Below the pieces are notes generated by a model. It made no database searches, was not told where the DNA came from, and saw only the letters and a list, made by a program, of their open reading frames with translations. From Flavobacterium sp. H122 (lineage in GTDB: Bacteria; Bacteroidota; Bacteroidia; Flavobacteriales; Flavobacteriaceae): a stretch of 64,000 nt of DNA. The stretch is taken from NCBI RefSeq assembly GCF_004959765.1, contig NZ_SJZD01000007.1, positions 62,001-126,000 of the forward strand, written 5' to 3'. Below are positions 51,570 through 60,934 of the stretch, piece by piece; within the stretch, counting starts at the first letter, position 1; every line of letters begins with the position of its first letter. The position numbers were made by a program, and so were the translations under genes.

Positions 51570-52340
51570 ATGGAAACCTACATCATACTTTTACTTTGCA
51601 TTGCTTCCTTTTTAGCTGGATTTATTGATGCAATAGCCGGTGGTGGTGGATTGATACAAACTCCGGTTGCTTTACTATTACTCCCAAATCATGCTGTTTC
51701 CTCATTATTAGGATCTTTGAAAATTCCGGGATTTACAGGAACCGGCGTTGCTTCTATCCAATACTTAAAAAAGGTTGACATGAATTGGAAACTACTTTTG
51801 ATTATGGCCTTTTTTGCCTGTATTACTGCTTTTACAGGGTCCTATTTCGTTACAATTGTAAGCAACGATTTTATGAAGCCTTTGCTTTTTGTGGTTTTAG
51901 TACTTGTTGCTGTTTATACATTTATAAAAAAAGATTTCGGAAATCACACCCCAAAAGAATATTCAGCAAAAAAATCAATTTTTCTTGGAATTATCATCAG
52001 TTCTTTAATTGGCTTTTATGATGGTTTCATAGGCCCGGGAACCGGAAGTTTTTTAATTTTAGCTTTTATCTCAATTCTTGGCCTGGATTTTCTGCACGCT
52101 TCTGCGAATGCCAAATTAGTGAATTTAGCATCAAACATAGGTTCAATTACCCTATTCATTTTTAAAGGAAAAATCATTTGGCTGATTGCAATTCCTATGG
52201 CTTTCTGCAACGGCTTAGGCGGATGGCTGGGCGCTAAATTAGCCATTAAAAAAGGAAACGGTTTTATCAGGGTATTCTTCCTGATAGTTGTTATTGGAAC
52301 GCTGATACGGCTGAGCTATGATATTTTCTTTAAAAATTAA
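51570..52340 (+). CDS. TauE/SafE family transporter, full length
   Basis: A 256-residue TSUP protein with about eight helices and both family repeats: FLAGFIDAIAGGGGLIQTP in the first half and LIGFYDGFIGPGTGSFLIL in the second. This family exports sulfite, sulfonates or other organic anions. It is full length, unlike the half-size relative at 19.7-20.0 kb. Its 3' end overlaps the convergent DUF5686 gene by four bases. Confidence 0.92.
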   Translation: METYIILLLCIASFLAGFIDAIAGGGGLIQTPVALLLLPNHAVSSLLGSLKIPGFTGTGVASIQYLKKVDMNWKLLLIMAFFACITAFTGSYFVTIVSNDFMKPLLFVVLVLVAVYTFIKKDFGNHTPKEYSAKKSIFLGIIISSLIGFYDGFIGPGTGSFLILAFISILGLDFLHASANAKLVNLASNIGSITLFIFKGKIIWLIAIPMAFCNGLGGWLGAKLAIKKGNGFIRVFFLIVVIGTLIRLSYDIFFKN

Positions 52341-54811
52341 TCTAAAGCGTTCAGTATTTTTAATCCAAAAACAATTCCATCTGCTGCAAAACCATTTTGG
52401 TACGAACGGACATAGTCGAATCTGAAAACTTTAAATTTCCCAAACCCCAGATTATCCAAACCAACAGAAATTTCCGAATAGGGTTTCCTATCCGGGACAG
52501 ATAAATTGTGCCAGCCCAAAATCAAGTTGGTCTTCAACAAATTCAAAAGTGGTATTTTGTTAATTATAAATCCTTTATCATCATACTCTGTATGTGCTTC
52601 AAAAAAAGAATCATTGGTACTGTATTTATAATACGGCATCAGATTAAACACATTCAGATACCTGTCGGACTGCCCTATATGGGTTTGGTTTCCGTTAAAA
52701 TGCTTATAATCTGCAAATGAGATACCATCAGCATTAAAAAACTTTCCAGCTGTTATATTTATTCCCAGATTACCTTTATTACCCAGCAATAAATCATGGG
52801 AAACTCTCATGGCTGCATAGTCAAAGTTATATTGTGATTTATTTCCTGCCAAGCCTTTTTCGTAAGTAAGATAGACTGTAGGGTATTTATTATCTGACAA
52901 ATTAAATTTGCCGTCAGGTCTGGACCAGTATTCCTGCGCAAAATTTATTTTACCGGTTATACCTGCCTTTATCAGATTATGCTTAACCATAACAGGATTT
53001 TCATAATCATACGGAAACAAGGGATTATTTGAAGTGTACCTCTTGCTCTTTTTAACAATTGTGTAATCAGTACCGTTAAAAAGCGGTTTTCTTTCTGAAT
53101 ATTCAAAGTTCGTATTCACCGAAAAGCCATTCAGCACTTCCTGACTGTAGCCTAAATTAATAAAACTCCTATCATAAAGCTTCATGAAATTATTTTTAAA
53201 AAACAGGGTGCTGACCGAATTCACAAAACTGGAAATAGGATTATTCGAATTGAACTGAACAATATCTCTTCCTCCGGAAAAGCGCAGTAATGCATTGGTC
53301 ACATTATTAAACTTTCTGGAAAATTCTCCCTTAACTCTGAATTTTTCTTCTTCTAATCCGTAATTCAGAACAAGACCGACAGAAGTATAGGTTCTGTTTT
53401 CTTTATTATTTTTCAAATAATTTAATCCGGTACTCAAAGCATACCCCTGCACTGTATTGAACCGAAGGCTGGTCAGAAAGCCTTTGTAATTCAACGACCA
53501 ATCTTTGTATGAATTTTTATAATTGTAACCCGAAACCATACTGAGAGGAGAAAATCTGTTACTCTTTCTATCGATAGAATCGAGATATTTTTTTGACTGC
53601 CTTAAAGTCTGAATACTATCCTTTTTAACATAATCACTGCTTTCTTCGAAAGTTAACGGAACCGGCCTGATGGTATTCCAAAAATCATTATCTTTTTTAT
53701 TGGAATCTTTCTCAAAGGCAAGTACTTCACGGGTAAATGTTTTTTTATCAAAAGCAGGTTCAAATTCAAAATTACTGTATACGTAGGTAAATCTTCCGGA
53801 AAGATTTATTCCCAATATACCGGCAGTAAAATCCAGGCTCTGAGTATTTTTCACCCAGATTCTGTCATTTTGATTGTAACTGAAACTTTGTTTTAAAATC
53901 AAATTATCAAGTGCCGGCGTTTGCATCCTGTAACCTTTTATATTTACATCAACTGCATAAACAGCCCACGAATCCTCCACTACATAGATATAGCCCTCAA
54001 CCACAGGTTCGGTATCACGGCGAGGTATTACTCTAATTTTATTTATCTGCTGCTTGTCTTCTGTATAAAAAGTTCCGTCAATTTTAAATTTATAATATGA
54101 AAATGCGTTATCACTTATTGGAGAAATTACATTAATTTGAAATGGCAGATAATTTTCATAAAAATCAAATTCGACACTGGCGGCATTGTTAAAACTAAAA
54201 CCATTGTTTTTACCAGCAACTTTAGAAGCCAGAATGGTTTCTTTCATTTTATCCGGTTTTTGAAAACTAAGTCTGGAAACTGTTTCGGACAAATACAAAA
54301 TCCCCGTTCGGGTTGAATCCAGAGCTCCGTCAAAATCACCTATTTCCTGACCGAGTATTTTTTTTGGAGCATCTTTAATACGCATTAATCCTTTCGAATA
54401 AAAATCAGCTTTATACGCTGCTGTTCGGACAGTATTCTGTTTTTTAGCCGTAATCGCATTCTTTATTATCTGAACAGCAGGATCTTCCTGATTATTGACT
54501 ACAACTTCTTTTAAAACATATTTCTCTTCAGCTAATTTCACATCCAGATGATACGGAAGGCTTTCAACAGTAACATCAACTCTTTTCGTCTTAAAGCCCA
54601 AAAACTGAAAAACTATAGCATACTTTCCGTTTTTCTTTACATTTAATTCATAAACTCCCTTTTCATTAGTTGTTGTCCCATTATAGGTTTTATCCACCAA
54701 AACACTAACTAAAGGAAGCGGATTGTTGTTTTCATCGGTCACAAGACCTTTAATTTGAGCATTTGAAGCGGTTGAAACCAACAAAAATGCAAGGAAAAAG
54801 AAGTTTTTCAT
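52337..54811 (-). CDS. DUF5686 outer-membrane protein with carboxypeptidase-like domain
   Basis: An 824-residue outer-membrane protein. A signal peptide (ends SNAQ) precedes a carboxypeptidase-like regulatory (CarbopepD_reg_2) domain (IKGLVTDENNNPLPLVSVLV to FQFLGFKTKRVDVTV), then a large DUF5686 barrel-like region ending FKVFRFDYVRSYQNGFAAD and ILNALD. Related proteins occur widely in Bacteroidota and are thought to be surface or peptidoglycan-processing barrels. No plug is present, so it is not a TonB receptor. It overlaps the transporter gene by four bases in convergent orientation. Confidence 0.9.
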   Translation of the reverse strand: MKNFFFLAFLLVSTASNAQIKGLVTDENNNPLPLVSVLVDKTYNGTTTNEKGVYELNVKKNGKYAIVFQFLGFKTKRVDVTVESLPYHLDVKLAEEKYVLKEVVVNNQEDPAVQIIKNAITAKKQNTVRTAAYKADFYSKGLMRIKDAPKKILGQEIGDFDGALDSTRTGILYLSETVSRLSFQKPDKMKETILASKVAGKNNGFSFNNAASVEFDFYENYLPFQINVISPISDNAFSYYKFKIDGTFYTEDKQQINKIRVIPRRDTEPVVEGYIYVVEDSWAVYAVDVNIKGYRMQTPALDNLILKQSFSYNQNDRIWVKNTQSLDFTAGILGINLSGRFTYVYSNFEFEPAFDKKTFTREVLAFEKDSNKKDNDFWNTIRPVPLTFEESSDYVKKDSIQTLRQSKKYLDSIDRKSNRFSPLSMVSGYNYKNSYKDWSLNYKGFLTSLRFNTVQGYALSTGLNYLKNNKENRTYTSVGLVLNYGLEEEKFRVKGEFSRKFNNVTNALLRFSGGRDIVQFNSNNPISSFVNSVSTLFFKNNFMKLYDRSFINLGYSQEVLNGFSVNTNFEYSERKPLFNGTDYTIVKKSKRYTSNNPLFPYDYENPVMVKHNLIKAGITGKINFAQEYWSRPDGKFNLSDNKYPTVYLTYEKGLAGNKSQYNFDYAAMRVSHDLLLGNKGNLGINITAGKFFNADGISFADYKHFNGNQTHIGQSDRYLNVFNLMPYYKYSTNDSFFEAHTEYDDKGFIINKIPLLNLLKTNLILGWHNLSVPDRKPYSEISVGLDNLGFGKFKVFRFDYVRSYQNGFAADGIVFGLKILNALD

Positions 54812-54856
54812 TTTGGCTTTTCTATAAAGACGGAATTTTACAATAAATGGTTGCTT

Positions 54857-55270
54857 TTATAAAAAAGACTGAATTGCCAAATCATAGCTTTGTAAACCAA
54901 AACCAATAATTATTCCTTTAGCATTGGGTGAAATATAAGACTGATGTCTGAAAGTTTCTCTTGAAAATGTGTTTGAAATATGAACTTCAACAACAGGAGT
55001 TACAATAGCTTTTATACAGTCGCCAATACCTATAGATGTATGTGTGTAGGCTCCTGCATTGAGAATAATTCCGTTATAATCAAAACCAGCTTCCTGCAGT
55101 TTACTGATAATCTCCCCTTCAATATTGCTTTGGTAATATTCTAAATCAATTTCAGGATACTTGGTTTGAAGATTTTTAAAAAAATCTTCAAAATTCAGAT
55201 TACCATAAATTTCCGGTTCTCTTTTACCTAACAAGTTAAGATTGGGTCCGTTAATTATAAGAATTTTCAT
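54857..55270 (-). CDS. aroQ: 3-dehydroquinate dehydratase, type II
   Basis: A 137-residue type II dehydroquinase of the shikimate pathway. IINGPNLNLLGKREPEIYGN holds the lid-loop Arg and Tyr; NIEGEIISKLQEA and NAGAYTHTSIGIGDCIKA follow, and VEVHISNTFSRETFRHQSYI contains the catalytic His. The length (about 140) is standard for the dodecameric enzyme. It is a monocistronic gene between DUF5686 and a small barrel. Confidence 0.96.
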   Translation of the reverse strand: MKILIINGPNLNLLGKREPEIYGNLNFEDFFKNLQTKYPEIDLEYYQSNIEGEIISKLQEAGFDYNGIILNAGAYTHTSIGIGDCIKAIVTPVVEVHISNTFSRETFRHQSYISPNAKGIIIGFGLQSYDLAIQSFL

Positions 55271-55341
55271 AAACTATTTTTCGTAAAAATAAAAAAACCA
55301 TTCCTAAATGAAATGGTTTTATAGAAGGTTTTAAAAATAAA

Positions 55342-55881
55342 TCAGAACATATACCCTATTGACAATTGACCAACAGAGTTTTTAATATCGGCATTCTTAC
55401 CGATTTCCGAAAGACCCAAGACATATCTCCCCTGCAGAAAAAGCTTTTGAGTCAGTTTTAAGCTTAGACCGCCTGCCGCACCAAAATCGAGCTCCTCCAC
55501 ATCAGTATTGGCATCAACGTTTTTAGAAGCCAGCCAGGAAAACTGAGGACCAAGATCCAAAGACAATGATTTACCCAATCCTACTTTAACCATTACAGGA
55601 ACAGAAATATAGCCTAATTCAGCTTTAACCTCATCAACCACATTTTTATAGCTTGCTCCCTGCGTGGAATACAGAATCTCAGGCTGAATGCTGAATTTTT
55701 CTGCTAATTTCAAATTAACCACTAAACCAGCGTGGTAACTCGTCAAGGCATCTGTCTGGAGCTCACTGCTCTTAAAATTGGCATAATTTACTCCGGCTTT
55801 TAAACCTAATTTCATTATTTGTGCATTTACTCCATACTGTACCGAAAGTAAAAACATAATCATTAAAATTGCTTTTTTCAT
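55342..55881 (-). CDS. Outer-membrane beta-barrel (porin family) protein
   Basis: A 179-residue small barrel (OMP_b-brl_2 type): signal peptide ending VNAQ, then alternating strands starting LGLKAGVNYANFKS and ending IGYMF with the terminal phenylalanine. It shares the YSTQG, GPQ and LG-SE patterns with the two barrels at 56-57.5 kb but lies on the opposite strand and is more distant. Eight to ten strands are expected; function unknown. Monocistronic, with a weak promoter-like TATTTTTG about 40 bp upstream. Confidence 0.85.
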   Translation of the reverse strand: MKKAILMIMFLLSVQYGVNAQIMKLGLKAGVNYANFKSSELQTDALTSYHAGLVVNLKLAEKFSIQPEILYSTQGASYKNVVDEVKAELGYISVPVMVKVGLGKSLSLDLGPQFSWLASKNVDANTDVEELDFGAAGGLSLKLTQKLFLQGRYVLGLSEIGKNADIKNSVGQLSIGYMF

Positions 55882-56152
55882 AACATCATTTTTCTACATT
55901 ATTAAACGAAAATAGTGCCAAAAATATTTCTTTCAAAGAAAACGCGGCATTTTTGAGAAAAAACAAAACTAAACTACATCACTAAATTAGGTTAGAAAAA
56001 CATCCCTAAAATTAGTTAGAAAAACAAATTAAAAAACATAACACACTGAAAATTAACACCAATAAAATTGTTAATAACTTTATTTACCGTATTATTCATG
56101 ATTTTTTTTTTTTCAATAACTTCACATCATAATTTTAAAATTAAAACTAACT

Positions 56153-56710
56153 ATGAAAAAATTATTATTAACTGTTGCAGCTGTATTTGCTTTTAGTTTT
56201 GCTAATGCACAAGAAACTAAATTCGGGGTTAAAGCCGGTTTAAACTTAGCTGACTGGTCAGGAGATGATGCTGACGGTATAGATTCTAAAGTTGGATTCC
56301 ATGTAGGTGGTTTCGCTGAAATCAAATTAAACGACAAATTTGCTTTACAACCTGAGTTATTATACTCTGCTCAAGGAGGAAAAGCTGACGGTGGAACTTA
56401 CAATGTTGATTATATCAACATCCCTGTAATGGCTAAATTCTACGCTACAGAAAAGTTCAGTGTTGAAGCTGGTCCTCAAGTAGGATTCTTAGTATCTGCA
56501 AAAGCTAAACCAGATTCTGGTGATGATATAGACATCAAAGATGAGTTAAAATCAACTGATTTTGGTGTAAATTTAGGTCTTGGATATAATTTTACTGACA
56601 ACATTTCAGCAGGTTTAAGATACAACTTAGGTTTATCACAAGTTGTTGATGCAGATGATGTAGATGTTAAAAACAATGTTTTCTCTTTATCTGTAGGATA
56701 TAAATTCTAA
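56153..56710 (+). CDS. Outer-membrane beta-barrel protein, paralogue 1
   Basis: A 185-residue barrel with signal peptide MKKLLLTVAAVFAFSFANAQ. The mature part begins ETKFGVKAGLNLADWSGDD, includes HVGGFAEIKLNDKFALQPEL and SVEAGPQVGFLVSAK, and ends FSLSVGYKF. It is closely related to paralogue 2 downstream and more loosely to the minus-strand barrel. The upstream region differs from those of paralogues 2 and 3. Strong acidic loops (SGDDADG, DADDVDV) may bind cations. Terminator follows. Confidence 0.88.
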   Translation: MKKLLLTVAAVFAFSFANAQETKFGVKAGLNLADWSGDDADGIDSKVGFHVGGFAEIKLNDKFALQPELLYSAQGGKADGGTYNVDYINIPVMAKFYATEKFSVEAGPQVGFLVSAKAKPDSGDDIDIKDELKSTDFGVNLGLGYNFTDNISAGLRYNLGLSQVVDADDVDVKNNVFSLSVGYKF

Positions 56711-56724
56711 TATTATCAACTTAC

Positions 56725-56764
56725 AAAAGAGAGAGCTTCTTAACGGAAGCTCTCTCTTTTTTTA
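56725..56764 (+). terminator. Terminator after barrel paralogue 1
   Basis: AAAGAGAGAGCTTC, loop TTAACG, GAAGCTCTCTCTTT and T run; a 14-bp stem. Confidence 0.88.
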
Positions 56765-56810
56765 TAAAAAACATCAAAAACCTACAATTATTGCAATTTT
56801 AAAATTTTAA

Positions 56811-56904
56811 CAAATATAAATTGTTAAAAACTTTTCAGCCCAACACAAATGCCTAACTTAAAATTCTATAAATTAGCATGAATTTTTAAAAATCAAATTG
56901 TAAC
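56811..56904 (+). promoter_or_regulatory. Upstream region shared with the third barrel gene
   Basis: About 94 bp before paralogue 2 that is nearly repeated before paralogue 3 (57631-57724): CAAATATAAATTGTTAAAAACTTTT, CCCAAC, TATAAATTxGCATGAATTTTTAAAAATCAAATTxTAAC. The TATAAATTAGC part could be the -7 box and the leader. The two copies differ in only a handful of positions. Confidence 0.6.
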
Positions 56905-57495
56905 ATGAAAAAACTATTATTAACTGCAGCAGCTGTATTTACATTTGGCTTCGCTAATGCACAGGAAACTAAATTTGGGGTTAAAGCTGGTTTAAACTTA
57001 GGAAATCTTTCAGGTGACATCGAAGATGCTTTTGTTGATTCTGATATGAAAATGAGACCTTCATTTCATGTTGGTGGCTTTGCTGAAATTAAATTAAACG
57101 ACAAGTTTGCTATTCAACCTGAATTACTATATTCTGTTGAAGGAGGCAAACAAGATGTTGACGGTGAATCAGAAAAATTAATTTGGGATTTACACTATAT
57201 AAATTTACCCGTAATGGCTAAATTTTACGCAACTGAAAAACTTAGTATTGAAGCTGGACCTCAGATAGGCTTTTTAACAAAAGCTGAAGCTACTTTTGAC
57301 GGTGAAACTGTAGTTGATTTCAAAGATGATTCAAAATCTACTGCAATTTCATTAAATCTTGGTGCAGGTTATAATTTTACTGATAACCTTTTTGGCTCTT
57401 TAAGATATTCAATCGGTATGAGCAACATTGTAGACGAGAACGATTTTGACTCTAAAAGTAACGTACTTGCATTATCTGTAGGGTATAAATTCTAA
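56905..57495 (+). CDS. Outer-membrane beta-barrel protein, paralogue 2
   Basis: A 196-residue barrel with signal peptide MKKLLLTAAAVFTFGFANAQ. The mature part (ETKFGVKAGLNLGNLSGDIE, HVGGFAEIKLNDKFAIQPEL, LSIEAGPQIGFLTKAEATFD, ALSVGYKF) is clearly a duplicate of paralogue 1, with insertions in the acidic loops (SDMKMRPS, DGESEKL). It has its own leader shared with the third gene and its own terminator, so it is separately expressed. Function unknown. Confidence 0.88.
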   Translation: MKKLLLTAAAVFTFGFANAQETKFGVKAGLNLGNLSGDIEDAFVDSDMKMRPSFHVGGFAEIKLNDKFAIQPELLYSVEGGKQDVDGESEKLIWDLHYINLPVMAKFYATEKLSIEAGPQIGFLTKAEATFDGETVVDFKDDSKSTAISLNLGAGYNFTDNLFGSLRYSIGMSNIVDENDFDSKSNVLALSVGYKF

Positions 57496-57517
57496 TACAA
57501 CCGACTTACAAAAAACG

Positions 57518-57549
57518 AGAGCTTCTTAACAGAGGCTCTTTTTTTTTCT
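57518..57549 (+). terminator. Terminator after barrel paralogue 2
   Basis: AGAGCTTCT, loop TAAC, AGAGGCTCT (one G-U pair) and a run of T. Confidence 0.82.
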
Positions 57550-57724
57550 AAAAAAAACCAAAAACAACAATATACCACCATAAAAACCCAAAAAAAATCT
57601 TAAAAACAAAAATAAATCCAAAATTTTAACAAATAAAAAATTGTTAAAAACTTTTAAACCCAACGGGAATCCTCATATTAAAATTATATAAATTCGCATG
57701 AATTTTTAAAAATCAAATTTTAAC

Positions 57725-58348
57725 ATGAAAAAATTATTATTAACTGCTGCTGCAGTATTTGCATTTGGTTTTGCTAATGCACAAGAATCTAATGGAGAAG
57801 GTTTTGAAAAAGGTAGTATGTTTTTATCAGGAACTGCTTCATTTGGAACTACTGACATGAAATCTATGGACGCTAAGGAAACTTCATTTGTTGTTGCTCC
57901 TAAATTTGGTTATTTTGTTACTGACAATGTAGCAATTGGTTTAGGTCTTGGATTTGGTAATTCAAAAATCGAAGCTAACGACAGCAATGATAAAGTTGAA
58001 AACAAAACAACTTCTTTTGGAGCTTTTGGTAGATATTATGTAAAAACTGCAAAATTCGCTCCGTTTGCTGAATTAAACGTAAACTATGCAACTACAAGCA
58101 CAGAGTACGCTAAATTCATGGGACAATTAATCCCATTTGGTAATGGAGTAGACATCAACACTTTGTCAGTGAATGTAGCTCCAGGTTTCAACTATTTCTT
58201 CTCTGATAATTTTGCATTAGAGACTTCAGTTGGTATCTTAGGTTATTCATCTTCAAAAGCTGATGTAGATGGTGCAAAAGCTGATAGCGGATTCAACATT
58301 GGTTTAAACTTCAGCAATATTAACTTCGGTTTAATCTACAAATTCTAA
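57725..58348 (+). CDS. Outer-membrane beta-barrel protein with reused signal peptide
   Basis: A 207-residue barrel. Signal peptide MKKLLLTAAAVFAFGFANAQ is identical to that of paralogue 2 except one residue, and the 94-bp upstream region is also nearly the same, but the mature part (ESNGEGFEKGSMFLSGTASF, VAPKFGYFVTDNVAIGLGLG, FNYFFSDNFALETSVGILGY, NFGLIYKF) is not similar to paralogues 1 or 2; it is of the general OmpW-like OMP_b-brl type. This suggests a promoter-plus-signal-peptide cassette joined to a different barrel. Confidence 0.87.
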   Translation: MKKLLLTAAAVFAFGFANAQESNGEGFEKGSMFLSGTASFGTTDMKSMDAKETSFVVAPKFGYFVTDNVAIGLGLGFGNSKIEANDSNDKVENKTTSFGAFGRYYVKTAKFAPFAELNVNYATTSTEYAKFMGQLIPFGNGVDINTLSVNVAPGFNYFFSDNFALETSVGILGYSSSKADVDGAKADSGFNIGLNFSNINFGLIYKF

Positions 58349-58370
58349 TTCTTTTTGAATTATTATGTTT

Positions 58371-58397
58371 AAATCCCGATTCGTCGGGATTTTTTTA
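58371..58397 (+). terminator. Terminator after the third barrel gene
   Basis: AAATCCCGA, loop TTCG, TCGGGATTT followed by TTTTT. Confidence 0.85.
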
Positions 58398-58423
58398 TGC
58401 TTCATTTTTACTAAATTGCCTTC

Positions 58424-59329
58424 ATGAATTGGACTTCTTACATCAAAAACTATCAATCCTATTTAAAAATCGAAAGAGGCTTATCTAAAAATTCAATTGA
58501 TAGCTATGTAATGGATGTAGAAAAACTCTGTAATTATCTTTTAGAAAACAATATTGAAATCAGTCCTGTTGCCATAAAAGAAGAAACCATACAGGAATTC
58601 ATTTATTTTGTATCCAAAGACATTAACCCCAGGAGTCAAGCCCGATTGATTTCAGGACTCAAAAGCTTTTTTGGGTATTTAATTTTTGAAGATTACCGCC
58701 AGGACAATCCACTAGAGTTAATTGAAAGTCCGCGCTTGGGAAGAAAACTACCCGATACTTTAAACATTCAGGATATAGACAGTTTGATTTTTGCCATAGA
58801 TTTATCAACCGCAGAAGGAGAACGAAACAGAGCCATGCTCGAAACACTTTATGGCTGTGGGTTACGCGTTTCGGAATTGGTTACATTAAAAATTTCGGAT
58901 TTGTTTTTTGAAGAAGGTTTTATAAAAATCACAGGAAAAGGCAACAAACAGCGCTTTGTTCCTATAAGCGACTTAACTCAAAAATACATTGAGATTTACA
59001 AAACCACTATCCGAATACAACTACCTATCCAAAAAGGACACGAGGACACCTTGTTTTTAAACCGAAGAGGAAGACAACTCACCAGAGCAATGGTTTTTAC
59101 TATTATCAAGGATTTAGCCAAAAAAATCAACCTCAACAAAATCATTAGTCCACATACCTTCAGACATTCATTTGCCACGCATTTATTAGAAAACGGAGCC
59201 GATTTACGTTCAATACAGTTGATGTTAGGCCATGAATCCATCACTACTACAGAAATTTACATGCATGTTGACAGAAAACATCTAAACCAAGTGATGCAGA
59301 ATTTTCATCCTAGAAATAATACTAAATAA
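58424..59329 (+). CDS. xerD: Tyrosine recombinase XerD-like
   Basis: A 301-residue tyrosine recombinase. An N-terminal SAM-like core-binding domain (KNYQSYLKIERGLSKNSIDS, then LISGLKSFFGYLIFEDYRQD) precedes the catalytic domain: LYGCGLRVSELVTLKISDLF with the first Arg, SPHTFRHSFATHLLENGADL with HxxR, and LGHESITTTEIYMHVD with the last His and nucleophilic Tyr. The chromosome-dimer resolvase XerC/XerD type is most likely given the length. Terminator shared with hisS downstream. Confidence 0.93.
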   Translation: MNWTSYIKNYQSYLKIERGLSKNSIDSYVMDVEKLCNYLLENNIEISPVAIKEETIQEFIYFVSKDINPRSQARLISGLKSFFGYLIFEDYRQDNPLELIESPRLGRKLPDTLNIQDIDSLIFAIDLSTAEGERNRAMLETLYGCGLRVSELVTLKISDLFFEEGFIKITGKGNKQRFVPISDLTQKYIEIYKTTIRIQLPIQKGHEDTLFLNRRGRQLTRAMVFTIIKDLAKKINLNKIISPHTFRHSFATHLLENGADLRSIQLMLGHESITTTEIYMHVDRKHLNQVMQNFHPRNNTK

Positions 59330-59354
59330 AAAATCCTTCTTTCGAAGGACTTTT
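59327..59354. terminator. Bidirectional terminator between xerD and hisS
   Basis: AATCCTTC, loop TTTC, GAAGGACTT; on the minus strand it is followed by TTTTTT. Both converging genes end here. Confidence 0.82.
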
Positions 59355-59355
59355 A

Positions 59356-60774
59356 TTATTTTAATCTATCTTTTAATTCTTCAAAACCAACAGTTTGTTG
59401 CTCACCGGAAGCTAGATTTTTAATATTGTAGACATTATTTATCACTTCTTCCCCACCCACAATAATTGCAAAAGGAATACCGCGTTTATCAGCATATTGA
59501 AATTGCTTACCTATTTTGGCGTTATCAGGATACAATTCAACTTTTATTCCTTCGTTACGCAATTTCGCAATCGCTTTCATTGCATATTTGGCTTCAGTTT
59601 CACCAAAATTTAAGAAAATAGCTTTTGATGTCGATGTAACTGTTTCAGGGAATAATCCCAATTCTTCTACAACCAAATAAATTCTGTCCAATCCAAATGA
59701 AATACCCACACCACTCACATTCTTTAATCCAAAGATTCCGGTTAAATCATCATAACGACCTCCTCCTCCTATGGATCCCATAGCAACACCTTCCGGAGCT
59801 GAAACTTCAAAAATAGCTCCTGTGTAATAATTCAATCCTCTTGCCAAAGTCACATCCAAATCCAACTTTGAATCCTGAAGACCTATTTCCAAAACATTTT
59901 CACAAATAAATCGTAATTCCTCTACTCCTTTTAATCCTTCGGTTGAAGTAGCTAATAATTGAGAAAGCTTTTCTAATTTTTCAGTTATTGTTCCTGTGAA
60001 GTTAAATAACGGTTGTACTTTTTCAATAGCTTCATCAGAAATACCTTTTTCAAGCATTTCTTTCTTGACACCATCTTCACCTATTTTATCTAATTTATCT
60101 AACGCAACTGTAAAATCAATTAATTTATCCGAAGCACCAATAACCTCAGCAATTCCAGACAAAATTTTACGGTTATTGATTTTTACCGTTACCCCTTTTA
60201 ATCCCAAATCAGAAAAAACAGCATCATACAATTGCACTAATTCCACCTCTTGCCACAGCGATGTAGAACCTACCACATCAGCATCACATTGATAAAACTC
60301 TCTGAAACGTCCTTTTTGAGGTCGGTCAGCACGCCATACCGGCTGAATTTGGTAACGCTTAAACGGAAATTCTATTTCGTTTTGATGTTGTACCACATAA
60401 CGGGCAAAAGGAACAGTTAAATCATAACGAAGTGCTTTTTCAGAAATCTTATTAGTAAACTGATTCAATTCAATCAATTCATCAACCGAAATCGTTTCTG
60501 CAGAATTCACTTGTAATGATTCGATTGATTTAGGCAATTCGATTTTCTTTTTGTTAAAAAAATAATTTCCTGAGTTTAAAATCTTAAAGATCAATCGGTC
60601 GCCTTCTTCTCCATATTTCCCCATCAATGTTTCTGAATTTTCAAAAGTAGGTGTTTCAATAGGCTGAAATCCAAAACGTTCAAAATGCTTTCTAATCGTA
60701 TTGAAAATATAGTTTCGTTTTGCTACTTCGGCAGGAGAAAAATCACGAGTCCCTTTTGGAATTGAAGGTTTCAT
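59356..60774 (-). CDS. hisS: Histidine-tRNA ligase
   Basis: A 472-residue class II synthetase charging tRNA-His. Motif 1 region [20 protein letters not shown], motif 2 [20 protein letters not shown], histidine loop [20 protein letters not shown] and motif 3 [18 protein letters not shown] are present, with a C-terminal anticodon-binding domain ([20 protein letters not shown] to [12 protein letters not shown]). The length is somewhat above the 420-430 typical of proteobacteria, similar to other Bacteroidota. It is a single gene. Confidence 0.95.
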   Translation of the reverse strand: MKPSIPKGTRDFSPAEVAKRNYIFNTIRKHFERFGFQPIETPTFENSETLMGKYGEEGDRLIFKILNSGNYFFNKKKIELPKSIESLQVNSAETISVDELIELNQFTNKISEKALRYDLTVPFARYVVQHQNEIEFPFKRYQIQPVWRADRPQKGRFREFYQCDADVVGSTSLWQEVELVQLYDAVFSDLGLKGVTVKINNRKILSGIAEVIGASDKLIDFTVALDKLDKIGEDGVKKEMLEKGISDEAIEKVQPLFNFTGTITEKLEKLSQLLATSTEGLKGVEELRFICENVLEIGLQDSKLDLDVTLARGLNYYTGAIFEVSAPEGVAMGSIGGGGRYDDLTGIFGLKNVSGVGISFGLDRIYLVVEELGLFPETVTSTSKAIFLNFGETEAKYAMKAIAKLRNEGIKVELYPDNAKIGKQFQYADKRGIPFAIIVGGEEVINNVYNIKNLASGEQQTVGFEELKDRLK

Positions 60775-60796
60775 ATGGATATTAAATTATGTATGT

Positions 60797-60884
60797 TAGA
60801 TTATTAGATTTTTGGATTGTTAAATATGAAAATTCCAATACCAAAAATCAAACGCAAATATCTTACATTTTAAACGAAATGTAA
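60797..60884. repeat. Short repeat-like stretch and palindrome between hisS and the permease gene
   Basis: TTAGATTATTAGATTTTTGG is built from degenerate TTAGATT units, and TTACATTT (60863-60870) with AAATGTAA (60877-60884) form a 6-nt-loop palindrome that could be an operator or a weak hairpin. No gene is seen in the 160-bp spacer. Confidence 0.35.
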
Positions 60885-60934
60885 AATTTACATCTATATT
60901 GTAACAAAATAGCCCATTATATGACAAATATAGC

